Shown: one piece after another, positions 20,463 through 29,941 of the stretch | Position numbering within the stretch: the stretch's first letter is position 1 | Layout: each line of letters starts with the position of its first letter | Origin: CAJBLF01 sp964418415 | GTDB taxonomy: Bacteria; Patescibacteriota; Gracilibacteria; Absconditabacterales; Absconditicoccaceae | Direction of reading: 5' to 3' | Assembly (NCBI GenBank): GCA_964418415.1 | Contig: CAYQLB010000007.1 | Span: 1-39,407 of the forward strand | Length of the DNA: 39,407 nucleotides | Translations under genes and position numbers: made by a program | The notes under the pieces: model-generated | The model's database searches: none | The model's input: the letters and a program-made list of their open reading frames with translations, nothing else | Told to the model about the DNA's origin: nothing

Positions 20463-20738
20463 ATGGATTGCTTAAAATGCTTCAGTACAAAGACCAAAAA
20501 ACATGGGATATTGGAGTCATGAGCCCAAAGATATCATTGTCATAATTGTGAGAAAACATTTACAATATGATGAAGATGAACTTATTCCGTAAGCTTTAAA
20601 GAAAAAGTTATAGAAAACTATTGTCATAGATGACTGACATCTCGCGAGCTTATAAAACAATACAGCATTTCATCAAGAACGTTAGTCAAATGGGCTAAAG
20701 AACACAAAAAAGATTGTTCCCAATGCTCAAAAACATAA
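20463..20738 (+). CDS. zinc-ribbon + helix-turn-helix protein (InsA-like transposase subunit)
   Basis: 91 aa. Zinc ribbon CLKC...CHNC with QRYHCHNCEKTF, as in InsA-type proteins of IS1-like insertion sequences, then a helix-turn-helix (TSRELIKQYSISSRTLVKWA) and a terminal CSQC. Six TGA as Gly. No catalytic transposase (DDE) frame follows, so it is either a relic of an insertion sequence or a free-standing DNA-binding protein. It lies between a structured repeat and a thiol-redox gene and could regulate them. Confidence 0.75.
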
Positions 20739-20770
20739 TTCATCACTTTATTTCTTTACTTCTTTCTCAA

Positions 20771-22066
20771 ATGAAAAAAATATTCCTTTTGTTGCTCTCA
20801 TGTAGTCTTCTCCTTTGAGTCGGGCTAGCTCAAGATTATATATTGTTTTATGGAAATTGATGCACACATTGTGCGAAAGTAGAAAAATTTCTAAAAGAAC
20901 ATGATGTATATGACAAATTTTATATACAAGAAAAAGAGATTTATTTCAATGGCACTAATAGAAATGAATTCTTAGCTTATGGAGAAAAACTAGGCATATC
21001 ACCTGAAGATATGGGGATACCTTTATTGATTGTAAATAATGAAAATACTTGTACCAATCTTATTTGAGATAAAAAAATCATCGATTATTTCACTGAAAAA
21101 CTTACAGAAGAAATAAGTCCTGCTACATGCACAAGCAGTGAATCCATTACTGGTGTAATCAAATTATATAATCACGAGAGTATGCCCAAACAAAAAACTA
21201 CCGATCCAATTATTATGAAACAAATAGAAGATGAAGGAGCTCAAACAGTTTCTTTTACATGAAATGTACAAATTATTTATACCGGAGATGAACAAGTCAT
21301 GTCAGAGAATACGATGGTTTCTTGACAAGATATTCAATCAGGAACCATTGTTACTGCAACTACAGAGATACCGACATTAAAAGATAGACTCTGATTCTTT
21401 GCTATTATGTTGCCTGCCGCTATTTCGGACAGTATCAATCCTTGTGAGTTTGCGGTCATTATTCTACTATTGTGAACAATCCTTATCAGAACACAAAGCA
21501 GAAAAAGAGTGATAATGACATGATTAGCATTTTCATTGGCTATTTTCATAAGCTACTTCTTGCTATGAATAGGACTATGGAAAATTTTTGCTTCTACAGC
21601 TAATACTAATGTAGTAAAGATTATCGCAGGGTCACTTGGAATATTGGTTTGATTAGCTAACTTGAAAGATGTATTTCGGTATGGAAAATGATTTGTCATG
21701 GAAGTTCCCTTTTCACGAAGAACAAAACTTAAAGCATTGATCCAAGACATAACTTCTCCCATAGGTGCATTTTGTATAGGGATAGTAGTAAGTTTATTCC
21801 TATTACCTTGTACTTCTTGACCATATATAACTATCTTAAGCTATCTGAGCGCAGAACAAATAGATAAATTTTGGTGAATCATATATTTATTGGTGTACAA
21901 TGTATTCTTTATTGTACCGATGGTAGTGATTACTTTCTTGGTAAGTTTATGAAAAGCGAAAACAGAACATCTATCAAACATGAAAGACAAATACAATCGC
22001 CATATTCATCTGATTGTATGATTATTGATGTTGGGCTTAGGATTATATTGCCTTTTGACTATGTAA
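20771..22066 (+). CDS. thioredoxin-like domain fused to CcdA/DsbD-type thiol transporter (copy 1)
   Basis: 431 aa. Signal peptide (MKKIFLLLLSCSLLLGVGLA), thioredoxin-like domain with CTHC at 31-34, a linker, then a six-helix CcdA/DsbD-beta domain with the two membrane cysteines in SDSINPCEF (about 219) and LLPCTSGPY (about 345). CcdA-type proteins carry electrons from cytoplasmic thioredoxin across the membrane; fusion to an external thioredoxin lets one polypeptide reduce periplasmic or surface disulfides. A paralogue with the same layout lies at 33618. Many TGA as Gly. It starts 33 nt after the zinc-ribbon gene and precedes the DUF5320/DUF134 pair. Confidence 0.87.
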
Positions 22067-22092
22067 AAAATCTCTTGTAATTGAACTATATA

Positions 22093-22121
22093 TCATTATA
22101 TATGAAATATATATCATATAT
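22093..22121 (+). promoter_or_regulatory. AT palindromes upstream of the Gly/Cys-rich gene
   Basis: ATATATGA (22098-22105) and TCATATAT (22114-22121) form an inverted repeat, with a further TCAT half-site at 22093. A regulator (perhaps the DUF134 protein two genes on) could bind here; this is inference. Confidence 0.4.
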
Positions 22122-22143
22122 TTATTTTCTAATCAAACTTAAA

Positions 22144-22347
22144 ATGCCTAATAGAGATGGTACATGACCTCAATGAAAAGGTCCAATGACTGGTAAATGA
22201 ATGTGAGCATGTAAAGGATGAAAAAACATTCCTTTAAAATCATGACAATGAAAATGATGTGGAAATTGAAAGTGAAGATGATGCGGAAATGGGAAAGGAA
22301 GATGATGCGGAAATGGTTGTGATGATTCTGTTGAAGAGACAAAGTAA
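22144..22347 (+). CDS. DUF5320-like Gly/Cys-rich small protein
   Basis: 67 aa. It starts MPNRDGTGPQGKGPMTGKG, the hallmark opening of DUF5320-like proteins, followed by repeats of GKGRGCGN with regularly spaced Cys (six in all). 12 of 22 glycines are TGA, so it is invisible in standard translation. These proteins commonly neighbour DUF134 regulators and MoFe-cofactor-like NifX/NafY proteins; a metal- or sulfur-related role is assumed but unproven. It ends at a good terminator. Confidence 0.85.
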
Positions 22348-22357
22348 AAAAGTACTA

Positions 22358-22386
22358 ATAGAGGGGAATATTCCTCTCTATTTTTT
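22358..22386 (+). terminator. terminator after DUF5320-like gene
   Basis: ATAGAGGGG (22358-22366) pairs with CCTCTCTAT (22373-22381) with one G-U, followed by T's. It may attenuate readthrough into the DUF134 gene. Confidence 0.75.
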
Positions 22387-22400
22387 ATTGTTAAATTAGT

Positions 22401-22682
22401 ATGATGTGAAGAAGATGCCATAGACATATTTGCGGAAACCCCGATGTACTTATTTTCAAGCCTGCAGGGATACAAAGACATAACCTTGAAGAAATAGTTC
22501 TTGGTCTTGACGAATATGAAGCATTAAGACTTGTCGATGTAGAAAACCTAACTATGCAGGAAGGTGCAGAAAAAATGAAGATATCATCAGCTACTTTCAA
22601 TAGATTAGTTCAATCTGTACATTCCAAGATTGCTAATGCAATTGTTTTTGGGAAAGTAATCAGAATTAATAGTAAATTATAA
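22401..22682 (+). CDS. DUF134-family DNA-binding protein
   Basis: 93 aa. M-M-G-R-R-C start (Gly is TGA), then FKPAGIQRHNLEE, LDEYEALRLVD and the helix-turn-helix MQEGAEKMKISSATFNRLVQ, matching DUF134 end to end. Start ATG 22401 or the adjacent ATG 22404. The family is associated with small Gly/Cys-rich proteins exactly as here. It is probably a local regulator. Confidence 0.88.
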
Positions 22683-22740
22683 TAATTTTTGGTTGTTTTA
22701 TATTAGCGAGAATTTTTTTCTAAAAAAAACTAAACTAAAT

Positions 22741-22840
22741 TAAAAGAAAGAAGCCCCTCTTATTTTTCTTGTTTTCTTTATTTATTAGGGATATGACAGA
22801 CAACTAGCTTCTGTGCGACATAGAGTGTCGTCATAGAAGC
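22741..22840 (-). ncRNA. structured repeat element, copy 2 (inverted)
   Basis: On the minus strand a hairpin GCTTCT/AGAAGC (22835-22840 with 22807-22812) encloses CGACA/TGTCG, followed by TTGTCTGT, TATCCCT and AAGAGGGGCTTCTTTCTT, the same ordered blocks as the plus-strand copy near 20156-20287. Loop and arm sequences differ while pairing is kept, which suggests a maintained structure. It lies just downstream of the duplicated proS end. Nothing else is seen in 22683-22911. Confidence 0.5.
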
Positions 22841-22911
22841 GGTAATCGTACAAAAGGCGTAATAAGGTTGCGTGTTATGTATCAAATTAGATTGTTGTGT
22901 AATGTTGTAAC

Positions 22912-22952
22912 TTTTAGTAACTTCTTGCGAACAAAACTCTTCTGCTGCTTGG
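22912..22952 (-). repeat. 41-bp direct repeat, right copy (duplicated proS 3' end)
   Basis: 40 of 41 bases equal 23656-23696. On the minus strand it encodes the ProRS ending P-S-S-R-R-V-L-F-A-R-S-Y and stop with no gene attached. It looks like an attachment-site half left by insertion of the 744-bp cassette holding the peptidase-like gene. Confidence 0.85.
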
Positions 22953-22958
22953 ATTTTT

Positions 22959-23612
22959 TTATATAACAAACCATTCTCCTTCGCTAATTACTTCGATATT
23001 ATTATCAATGATTTTTAATGCAGAATTGTCATCGAGAGCATAGATTGGTCTATCTATTCCTTGTTTTACTTTTTCTATATTTTCTCTTCTCATGTTTTTA
23101 AACCATTCAGAATTTAGATGAGGTAGAAAATAAAAATCTACAAAATTTAAACCATCTAATTCTTCTGTTTCTAATTTATCTTCTTCATAAATTACTTGAG
23201 ATAGTTTTAGTGCTAGATCTGGGTTAGTTACCATACTTCCTGCACTAACTCCGACATATACTTTGTCCTTTAATAAATCTGGCAGTAGCTTGGATATACC
23301 AGATTTGTTTAGCCATCTCATCAAGTGATAGGTATTCCCACCTTCAAAAAATAAAACGTCTGCTCTTTCTAGACTTGGTTTTCGTATTTTTTCATCAACT
23401 GCTGAGATATCAGTGATCTCAATTGATTTGAAATTTTGTTTTTGCAGATTAATCAGATCATTGATTAACCAATCTTTGTCTCCAGATTCAACGTTGCTTG
23501 CTGTTGGGATGAAAACAATAGTTGTGTCTTCTGGTTTTTTCCCAGTCAAATCAAATAATACATTAGCAATTGATTTGTTGGTTATCCCTCCTGATGTTAA
23601 CAATAATTTCAT
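22959..23612 (-). CDS. peptidase E (S51)/type 1 glutamine amidotransferase-like protein
   Basis: 217 aa. FFEGGNTYHL (about 92-101), nucleophile elbow GVSAGSMV (Ser about 126) and LPHL are as in dipeptidase E and its relatives, which remove N-terminal Asp from dipeptides. TAA stop. It has about 14 glycines and no TGA, and it sits exactly between 41-bp direct repeats made from the end of proS, so it is a recently inserted single-gene cassette from a standard-code donor. No integrase accompanies it. Confidence 0.85.
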   Translation of the reverse strand: MKLLLTSGGITNKSIANVLFDLTGKKPEDTTIVFIPTASNVESGDKDWLINDLINLQKQNFKSIEITDISAVDEKIRKPSLERADVLFFEGGNTYHLMRWLNKSGISKLLPDLLKDKVYVGVSAGSMVTNPDLALKLSQVIYEEDKLETEELDGLNFVDFYFLPHLNSEWFKNMRRENIEKVKQGIDRPIYALDDNSALKIIDNNIEVISEGEWFVI

Positions 23613-23655
23613 AATGAAAACATAACGTAGTAAAGATAGGGTGATTATTTCGTAA

Positions 23656-23696
23656 TTTTAGTAACTTCTTGCGAACAAAACTCTTCTGTTGCTTGG
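23656..23696 (-). repeat. 41-bp direct repeat, left copy (true proS 3' end)
   Basis: Holds the last codons and stop of proS; partner of 22912-22952, with one C/T difference. The period between the two copies is 744 bp. Confidence 0.85.
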
Positions 23697-25157
23697 CTTA
23701 CCACTATAAATACATTTTCCCTCTTCTCACTGTTCGTCGAATGGTAAACATCTGACGGTAGCGGCTGTTTCTTCTTTGATCTTATCAGCTGTTTCTACGG
23801 TACCATCTCGGTGTGCCATAACAAATCCTTCTTTGATTTTTTCTTTGAATTCTTCATAGGTGTCGACGACGTAAGTGTGTTCTTCTCTAAATGCTTGATT
23901 TTTTTTGAAGAGATTATTTTGTGCTTTGTAGAGGTATTGATCGATATGGAGTTCTACATCTCAGATATTCACTGACGTTTTTTCTCCGGATTCCCTCTTG
24001 AAGACTTCCACTACACCGTTCGCAATATCCCTTGCTCCGACGGTGATTCTGATAGGTACGCCCTTGAGTTCGTATTCGTTGAATTTCCATCCAGGAGATT
24101 TGTTGCTGTCTTCATCCAATTTTCGTCTCAATGGAAGTGTATCATGAAAATATTTTGATTTGAAATCGAGTCTAGTGGTCTCGAGTCTCTCGATGAGTGG
24201 TTGGATGAAGTTTTTTATCTGAGAGAGTTCTTCTTCTGTCTTGAAAATAGGGACGATAACTACGTGTAGAGGAGCGAGTGCTGGCGGGAGAATAAGTCCG
24301 TTGTCGTCTGAATGTGCCATAATGATTCCACCAATAAGTCTCGTAGAAACCCCTCGTGAAGTCGCATAGACATATTCTAATTCGTTTTTTTCATTGGTGA
24401 ATTTGACATCAAACGCCTTGGCAAAATTTTGTCATAGATTATGACTGGTTCCTGCTTGGAGGGCTTTCCCATCCTGCATCATTGGTTCAAATGCATAGGT
24501 CGCTACTGCACCAGCAAATTTATCATGTTCTGGTTTAGTTCCTAATCTTGGCGAAATTGCCATGAAATTGGTGCAGAAGTCATTGTAGACATCAAGCATC
24601 TTTCTTGCTTCGTCATCAGCTTCTTGTGCACTTGCATGAGCGGTATGTCCTTCTTGTCGTAAAAATTCTGCGCTTCTGAGAAATAATCTGGTTCTCATTT
24701 CTCGTCTTACGACATTAGCTCGCTGATTTATAAGTAGTGGTAAATCACGATAAGAGTGAATCCAATCTTTGTAACTATTCCAAATAATCGTCTCTGATGT
24801 TGGTCTTACGATCAATTCTTCTTCGAGTTTTGCTTCAGGATCTACTACGATACCTTTTCCATCAGGTGAATTCATTAATCTGTAATGGGTCACTATCGCA
24901 CATTCTTTTGCGAAGTGTTCTACGTGAGAAGCTTCTTTATTCAAAAAAGATTTTGGAATGAATATTGGAAAATATGCGTTTACGTGTCCTGTATTTTTGA
25001 ACATTCTATCGAGTACGTCTCTGATATTTTCTCGTAGTGCGAATCCGTAGGGTTTGATAACCATACATCATCTTACTGCTGAAGTCTCAGCAAGTTCTCC
25101 TGCGAGTTGATTGTACCATTCGCTGTAATCTTGTGCTCTTGTGGTTAATTTTGCCAT
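23658..25157 (-). CDS. proS: prolyl-tRNA synthetase (archaeal/eukaryote-like type)
   Basis: 499 aa, the short ProRS type ending in Tyr (FARSY). Class II motifs: motif 2 with MRTRLFLR and EGHTAHA, and DGKALQAGTSHNLG; C-terminal domain with the Pro-specific EEGKCIY. Charges tRNA-Pro. Compared with known ProRS, CGA stands at Trp positions: AL-CGA-ENI, NQ-CGA-ANVV, VVR-CGA-EMR, FL-CGA-QEG and TS-CGA-G. TGA encodes Gly in VRGCMV and others. Start at ATG 25157 (MAKLTTRAQDYSEWY). The 3' end has been used as an insertion site. Confidence 0.95.
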
Positions 25158-25171
25158 AATAAATGACTAAA

Positions 25172-25198
25172 CGATAAAACGATAAAACGATAAAACGA
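25172..25198. repeat. 8-bp tandem repeat (CGATAAAA)
   Basis: Three and a half copies just upstream of proS, in its leader or promoter region. Prone to slippage. Confidence 0.85.
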
Positions 25199-25252
25199 AT
25201 ATATTATTGTGTTTTTTGTTGTATCAAAAAAAAGGTAATTATCAAGCAAAAG

Positions 25253-25282
25253 AAAAAACTCCATGTTGTTTTTGGAGTTTTT
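25253..25282 (-). terminator. terminator between small membrane gene and proS
   Basis: AAAAACTCCA (25254-25263) pairs with TGGAGTTTTT (25273-25282). Symmetric, but placed to end minus-strand transcription 22 nt after the 94-aa gene. Confidence 0.8.
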
Positions 25283-25303
25283 CTATGGTTTCTTATTAAG
25301 AGT

Positions 25304-25588
25304 CTATTTTTTTCTCTTGAGGAAAAATCCTGTTACAAACAAGATACCAAGTACGATCAAAAGCATTCCCCCTATCATATTGCGGAGTACGTATAAACCG
25401 AGTATCAATAAGATGATACCTAGGATAGTGAAGAGTTTTTCTTCGGTACTTGATAATTCCCATCGAACTCAAATCTTACTTCCAAGCTCTTTACTTTCGC
25501 TTTCTAAATCTTTTGCGAAGGCTTTTGCTTTCATTTCCATTGCGTTCTTTTTTACTGGAGCTTTCTTAAGAGGTTTTTTTGTTGACAT
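25304..25588 (-). CDS. small membrane protein, 94 aa, unknown
   Basis: Basic N-terminus (MSTKKPLKKAPVKKN), charged helix, then two hydrophobic segments in ILGIILLILGLYVL and GGMLLIVLGILFV ending in KRKK. One TGA as Gly. It lies downstream of ileS on the same strand, with 79 nt between, and ends at a terminator; it may share the ileS transcript. No family recognised. Confidence 0.65.
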
Positions 25589-25667
25589 TACGCATATAGG
25601 TAAGGGTATAAAAGGTTAATTTGGTTATATACAAAGATAGCGGGTTTGCAAATCTTTTTATTGTAAA

Positions 25668-28600
25668 TTATAACCTTATCTGCATTTTGGCAAGTGGTTG
25701 TTTTACCGCTATTTTATTTTTTGATCTAATAAAGAGACCGAGAGAGATAATTTTTCTGACAACCTCTATTTCTTCCAACAATTGCTTGTCGATATATTTT
25801 TCTGAAAATAGTGGTAGATGTTGAAGATGGATCGAATCTCCTTCTTGTTTTCCTTGTGTAGTAAATTTTTGTAATTCGAGATAGATGTGTTCACTGATAA
25901 ATGGTGCAAATGAAGCACAAATTTTCATATAGTTTTGTAATACTTCAAACAGTGTATTGAATGCTGAGCGTTTATCGTTGTCCATACCTGATGCTCGAAA
26001 TCTCCTTCTTGATCTTCTAATGAACCGATTGTTTAATTTCTCTATGAATCACAATACGAGCTTAGCTCCGTTATCGAGAAAGTATCTATCCATTTCTTGT
26101 TCAATCTGGATACCAAGGCTATGAAGTTCTGCAAGTATCCATTTATCCAATTCGTTGGTTATGGTATAGGTAGGTAGTTTGATTGTTTCTCATTTTTCTA
26201 AAGATATATCTGTTCCATAAGCATCTTTCCATAGTTGTTTTCCTGTTATTTCATCACCAAGTAATATTATATTTTTTCCTGGATTTTTTTTGAGTATCTT
26301 GGTATATTCAGTTTCCAAATCTTTTGTTTTTATTTTTTTGTTTCTATATGTTTTCATGATTTCACTTATTTCTTCTGCATTTTTTTTGTCGTTCGTATAG
26401 ATAATATCTGGATTGATTCTTAGTATGTTTTCCAGCATATTTTGCATAGTGTCATCTGTTGTTCTCATATAGTAGCAATTTGTATTGTCTGTGGTCCATT
26501 TATCTACATTGGCATAGGTTTCGAAGAATTTGTAGGCGTTCAAAATAGAAGCAGTAAAGTCTTTGTATATCTGATCGACACCTTTCTCAGAAAATCTTAC
26601 AGGTTCAGCTCTTACTGCAGGTGAAGCTAATAGATACAATCTATAGGCATCAGTTCCATATCTTCCGAAGAGATATTCTGGATCGGGATAGTTGTTTAAT
26701 TTTTTGGACATTTTCTTGCCATCTTCTGCTAAGACGAGTCCATTGATGATGACATTATTGAATGAATTCTTTTTCATCACTGCGTTACCACAGACATGCA
26801 TTCCTCTAAACCATCCTCTCGTTTGATCTAGTCCTTCCATGATGAAATCGGCAGGATATATTAGTCATCATGTCGAAAGTCATCACTCTACTTCATTACC
26901 GACTTTATGGACTTTAGACTTTGAACTTTGGACTCATCAAGTGTAGCCACATTGTCCAAAAGGCATAGATCATGATTCGAATCGACAATCCATGACTTCA
27001 GGTATTCTACGATATTCTTTCGTTCATTTTTTGAATCGATAGTTGTCAACGTATGGTTTATGTAAATCCATCTCTGCTTTTCTATCGTTGTCTCGATAGC
27101 GAATGACCATTTGTCCATTATCTGGTATATATTCTTGTTTTTTTGTCAGATAATCGAAATCTTTGAATGTTTTTTGAATCAAAATTACTGAATCCTTGTG
27201 GGTTACGGTGATGATGGTCTTGGTCTTGAATTTTTCGTTCACATCTACTGTATAGGCTTTACATCTTGCTATCACTTGATCCATAGATTCACTTTCTGGC
27301 ATCAGTTTTTCGTTTGTTGGTTTGCTTGTTGTTAATCACTGGATAAATGGCTTATCTTGCAACTCAGGAACTATGATGTCTGTAGTTCTGAAGTCTACAT
27401 AGATTCTTTCGTTGATTGGGAAAAGATGTTGTTTCGAAGAATCTTGAAGATATGATTGAAGTTCTTTGCTGTCTCGAAGTTTCTGGTAGATATTTTGTAT
27501 TTCTTTGTATTTTTCCTTAATCTCTTGAATCGTATCAGGGAATTGTTTTTCTATAAATGGCATGCTTGTTTCGAGTGTTCTTTCTAATGGAGTAATAATG
27601 AGTACTCGATCCTCTTTTTTACATGTATTGAGATATTTGCTTATTTTTTTTGCTTGTTTCTGTCCCTCTTTGTTTAATGTAGTCCTACTATAGCTATCAT
27701 GTGTTCGTGTTTCATTGTATACGGTTTTTCCGTGTCTGATTATGATATTCTTGGTGATGTTCTGTGATCCTATTCTTGTTCCTTGATAGATTTCTTCGAG
27801 TGTTCCGCAGACCATAATATCTTCTGGTTTTTTTGTATTTTCTCGGACTGGGATAGGCGCTCATCGATACCTATTTCTTGCCAGATTCCAATCAGGTGCC
27901 GTTTTTAATACATCGATGAATCTTTTTTTAACTCATTCAGGCACGAATCCTATTTTTTCGGCGTTTGGAACGGTGAGCGGGGTCAATGATGGTTCTTTAA
28001 TAAACCAACTCGTCAATGCTTTTGATATCAATGGCGTATCGCATCTTCGACAATGTGGATAGGAGTGTTCGTAGGATCTTTGTCCGATAAGTTTTCCTTC
28101 TTCTTTGAGTCTTTGAATAATATCCTTGTTGGCGTCATAGACTCTCATTCCTTTTCGCTCAGGTACTTCATCGGTAAATTCTCCATAATCGTTTACTGGC
28201 AAAAAGAGCCGATCTTTGGCAAATTCTCTCGGCATAAATTGTGCGACAGCATTGAAATCTTCTCCACCAAATGCTGGTGCAATATGTACTATACCTGTTC
28301 CATCTTCGGTACTAACAAATTCTCCTGGGATGATTTTGAAAAATTGTTCTTTGTATTTTTTCTCGATTTTACTGTTGTTGATATGCTGAAAAAGTGGTTC
28401 GTAAGTGCGTCCTACTAATATCTCTCATTGAATGATATTGATTAATATATATTCTGTATCATCTTTGTAATATTGTTTCATGAGATTCTCTGCGATGATA
28501 TAGTATTCTTTACTATTCTTGTCGAATACTATGTAATAATGGATATGTTTCCCTACGGCGAGAAACATATTACTTGGTAGTGTCCATGGTGTCGTAGTCC

Positions 28601-29744
28601 ATGCCAATACATTCATATCCGCATTCTCTTTTCATTGTATTTCTGTCACTTGTTGGGCAATATTTTTCTGATATATATAAAGATCATAAAATTGATTCAT
28701 GATTTCGAAATCATCATCCACGATAGTGCTTTCTATCTTTATGGCAAATCATAATTTGTTGTCAGAAGGAATGATTTCTGCTCGGATGCTATGTGTGTGT
28801 TTCTCCGGTTCCTTATTTTCCGGTTCTCCGGTGAATTCTACATCGATGATATTAAGATTGAATAGTCCGTATGGCATGATTTCTTTAAAACTTCAGAGAT
28901 GTTTTATACTGGTGACGTTTATATTAAGCTCTTCGTTAAGTTCTTTTTTGACGGTATTTTCTATTGTATCTCCTTTTTCTATTTTTCCTCCAGGGAATAC
29001 ATATTTCTGTCATTTTTTATGATAGAGCATAAAAAACTTATTTTCTCTTTTGAGAGCACAATCTACGACATGTATATATCCATCTGGAGTTGTTTCAAAT
29101 CTTTGTATGATTTCTTTGTCGGTATTGTAGATAGGGAACTTGATTGTGATTGCTGGATCTTGCTTATCTTTGTATCCTTCGTTTACTTCTGCATTGGAAA
29201 GTGTTGTTGCACAGCTTGGACACATCCATTGGACATTGAATCACTTATACACTAAATTTTGTTTGTACATATTTTGGAATACCCGAGTTACCGATTCCAT
29301 AAAATCGAGGTCCATAGTATAATAGGCATGGTCCATATCTGCTCGTCTACCGATCCAATCGCCAAAAATTCTCCATTCGTCGCTGGTGGTGCTAACGGAT
29401 TTTCTACATTCTTCGACAAATTTTTCGACACCGATTTTATTTTCTATATCTTTTTTTCCGTCAATACCCAATAATTTTTCTACATATTTTTCTACCGGTA
29501 GACCATGACAATCCCGTCATCGATCTCTATTTACTTTATATCCTTTCATGGTTTTGTATCTGAGAATAGTGTCTTTCATTGATCAAACCAATCCATGTCC
29601 AAAATGAGGAGTCCCTGAAGCAAATGGAGGTCCATCATAGGTGACAGATTGAAATTTTTCTGACCTCTGATCGAGGGATTTCTGGAAAATTTTGTGCTGT
29701 TTCCGATACGCGTTGAGACTTTGATTCAATTCTTTATTGTTCAT
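25668..29744 (-). CDS. ileS: isoleucyl-tRNA synthetase with inserted Nudix and two histidine-phosphatase-like domains
   Basis: 1358 aa (usually about 1050). Class I signature PHFGHG (47-50), DCHGLPVE, Zn-type CPSC, editing-domain TTPWTLPSN and DGTGIVHIAP, DCWFESG (Trp is CGA), KMSKK (1011-1015), and anticodon domain with RRSRRRF, the long IleS2 type. Insert 1 (about 208-372): complete Nudix box, GGKIEKG then KKELNEEL (252-273), inside the editing domain. Insert 2 (about 662-890): histidine phosphatase with RHGKT (670), PLERTLET, ESMDQ and VTHKDS (His 849). Insert 3 (about 1085-1180): YYMRTTDD, DIIYTNDKKNAEEIS and NIILLGDE, the same fold pattern with RHG and the second His lost. All are in one frame with no TAA/TAG. 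The inserts may act on synthetase by-products such as Ap4A; this is inference. It diverges from thyA. Confidence 0.93.
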
Positions 29745-29941
29745 ATATTACAAAAAAACGTAAAAAACTGTTTGCAGGTACTATATATACAAAATCTATC
29801 TGTGCTTTCAAGTCCAAGGAATCAAATTTTGGAAATCATATTGTAATTTGTTTGTATTTTGATAGCCTCTTCGTATCAACAAAAAGGAAATAGGAATAAA
29901 AACTAATATAAAAACAATTTTTACTAAAAGAATAGAAAGTT

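Noticed and set aside
20156..22840. IS200/IS605-type element ends with guide-like RNA
   Set aside because: The GC-rich hairpin tail is reminiscent, but no TnpA or TnpB frame is present.
22778..22969. 63-aa minus-strand protein after the peptidase-like gene
   Set aside because: It reads the duplicated proS end and the structured repeat in a frame unrelated to ProRS; no protein features.
26888..27118. Separate 76-aa minus-strand protein inside ileS
   Set aside because: It is in another frame overlapping the IleRS reading frame, which carries recognisable synthetase motifs there.
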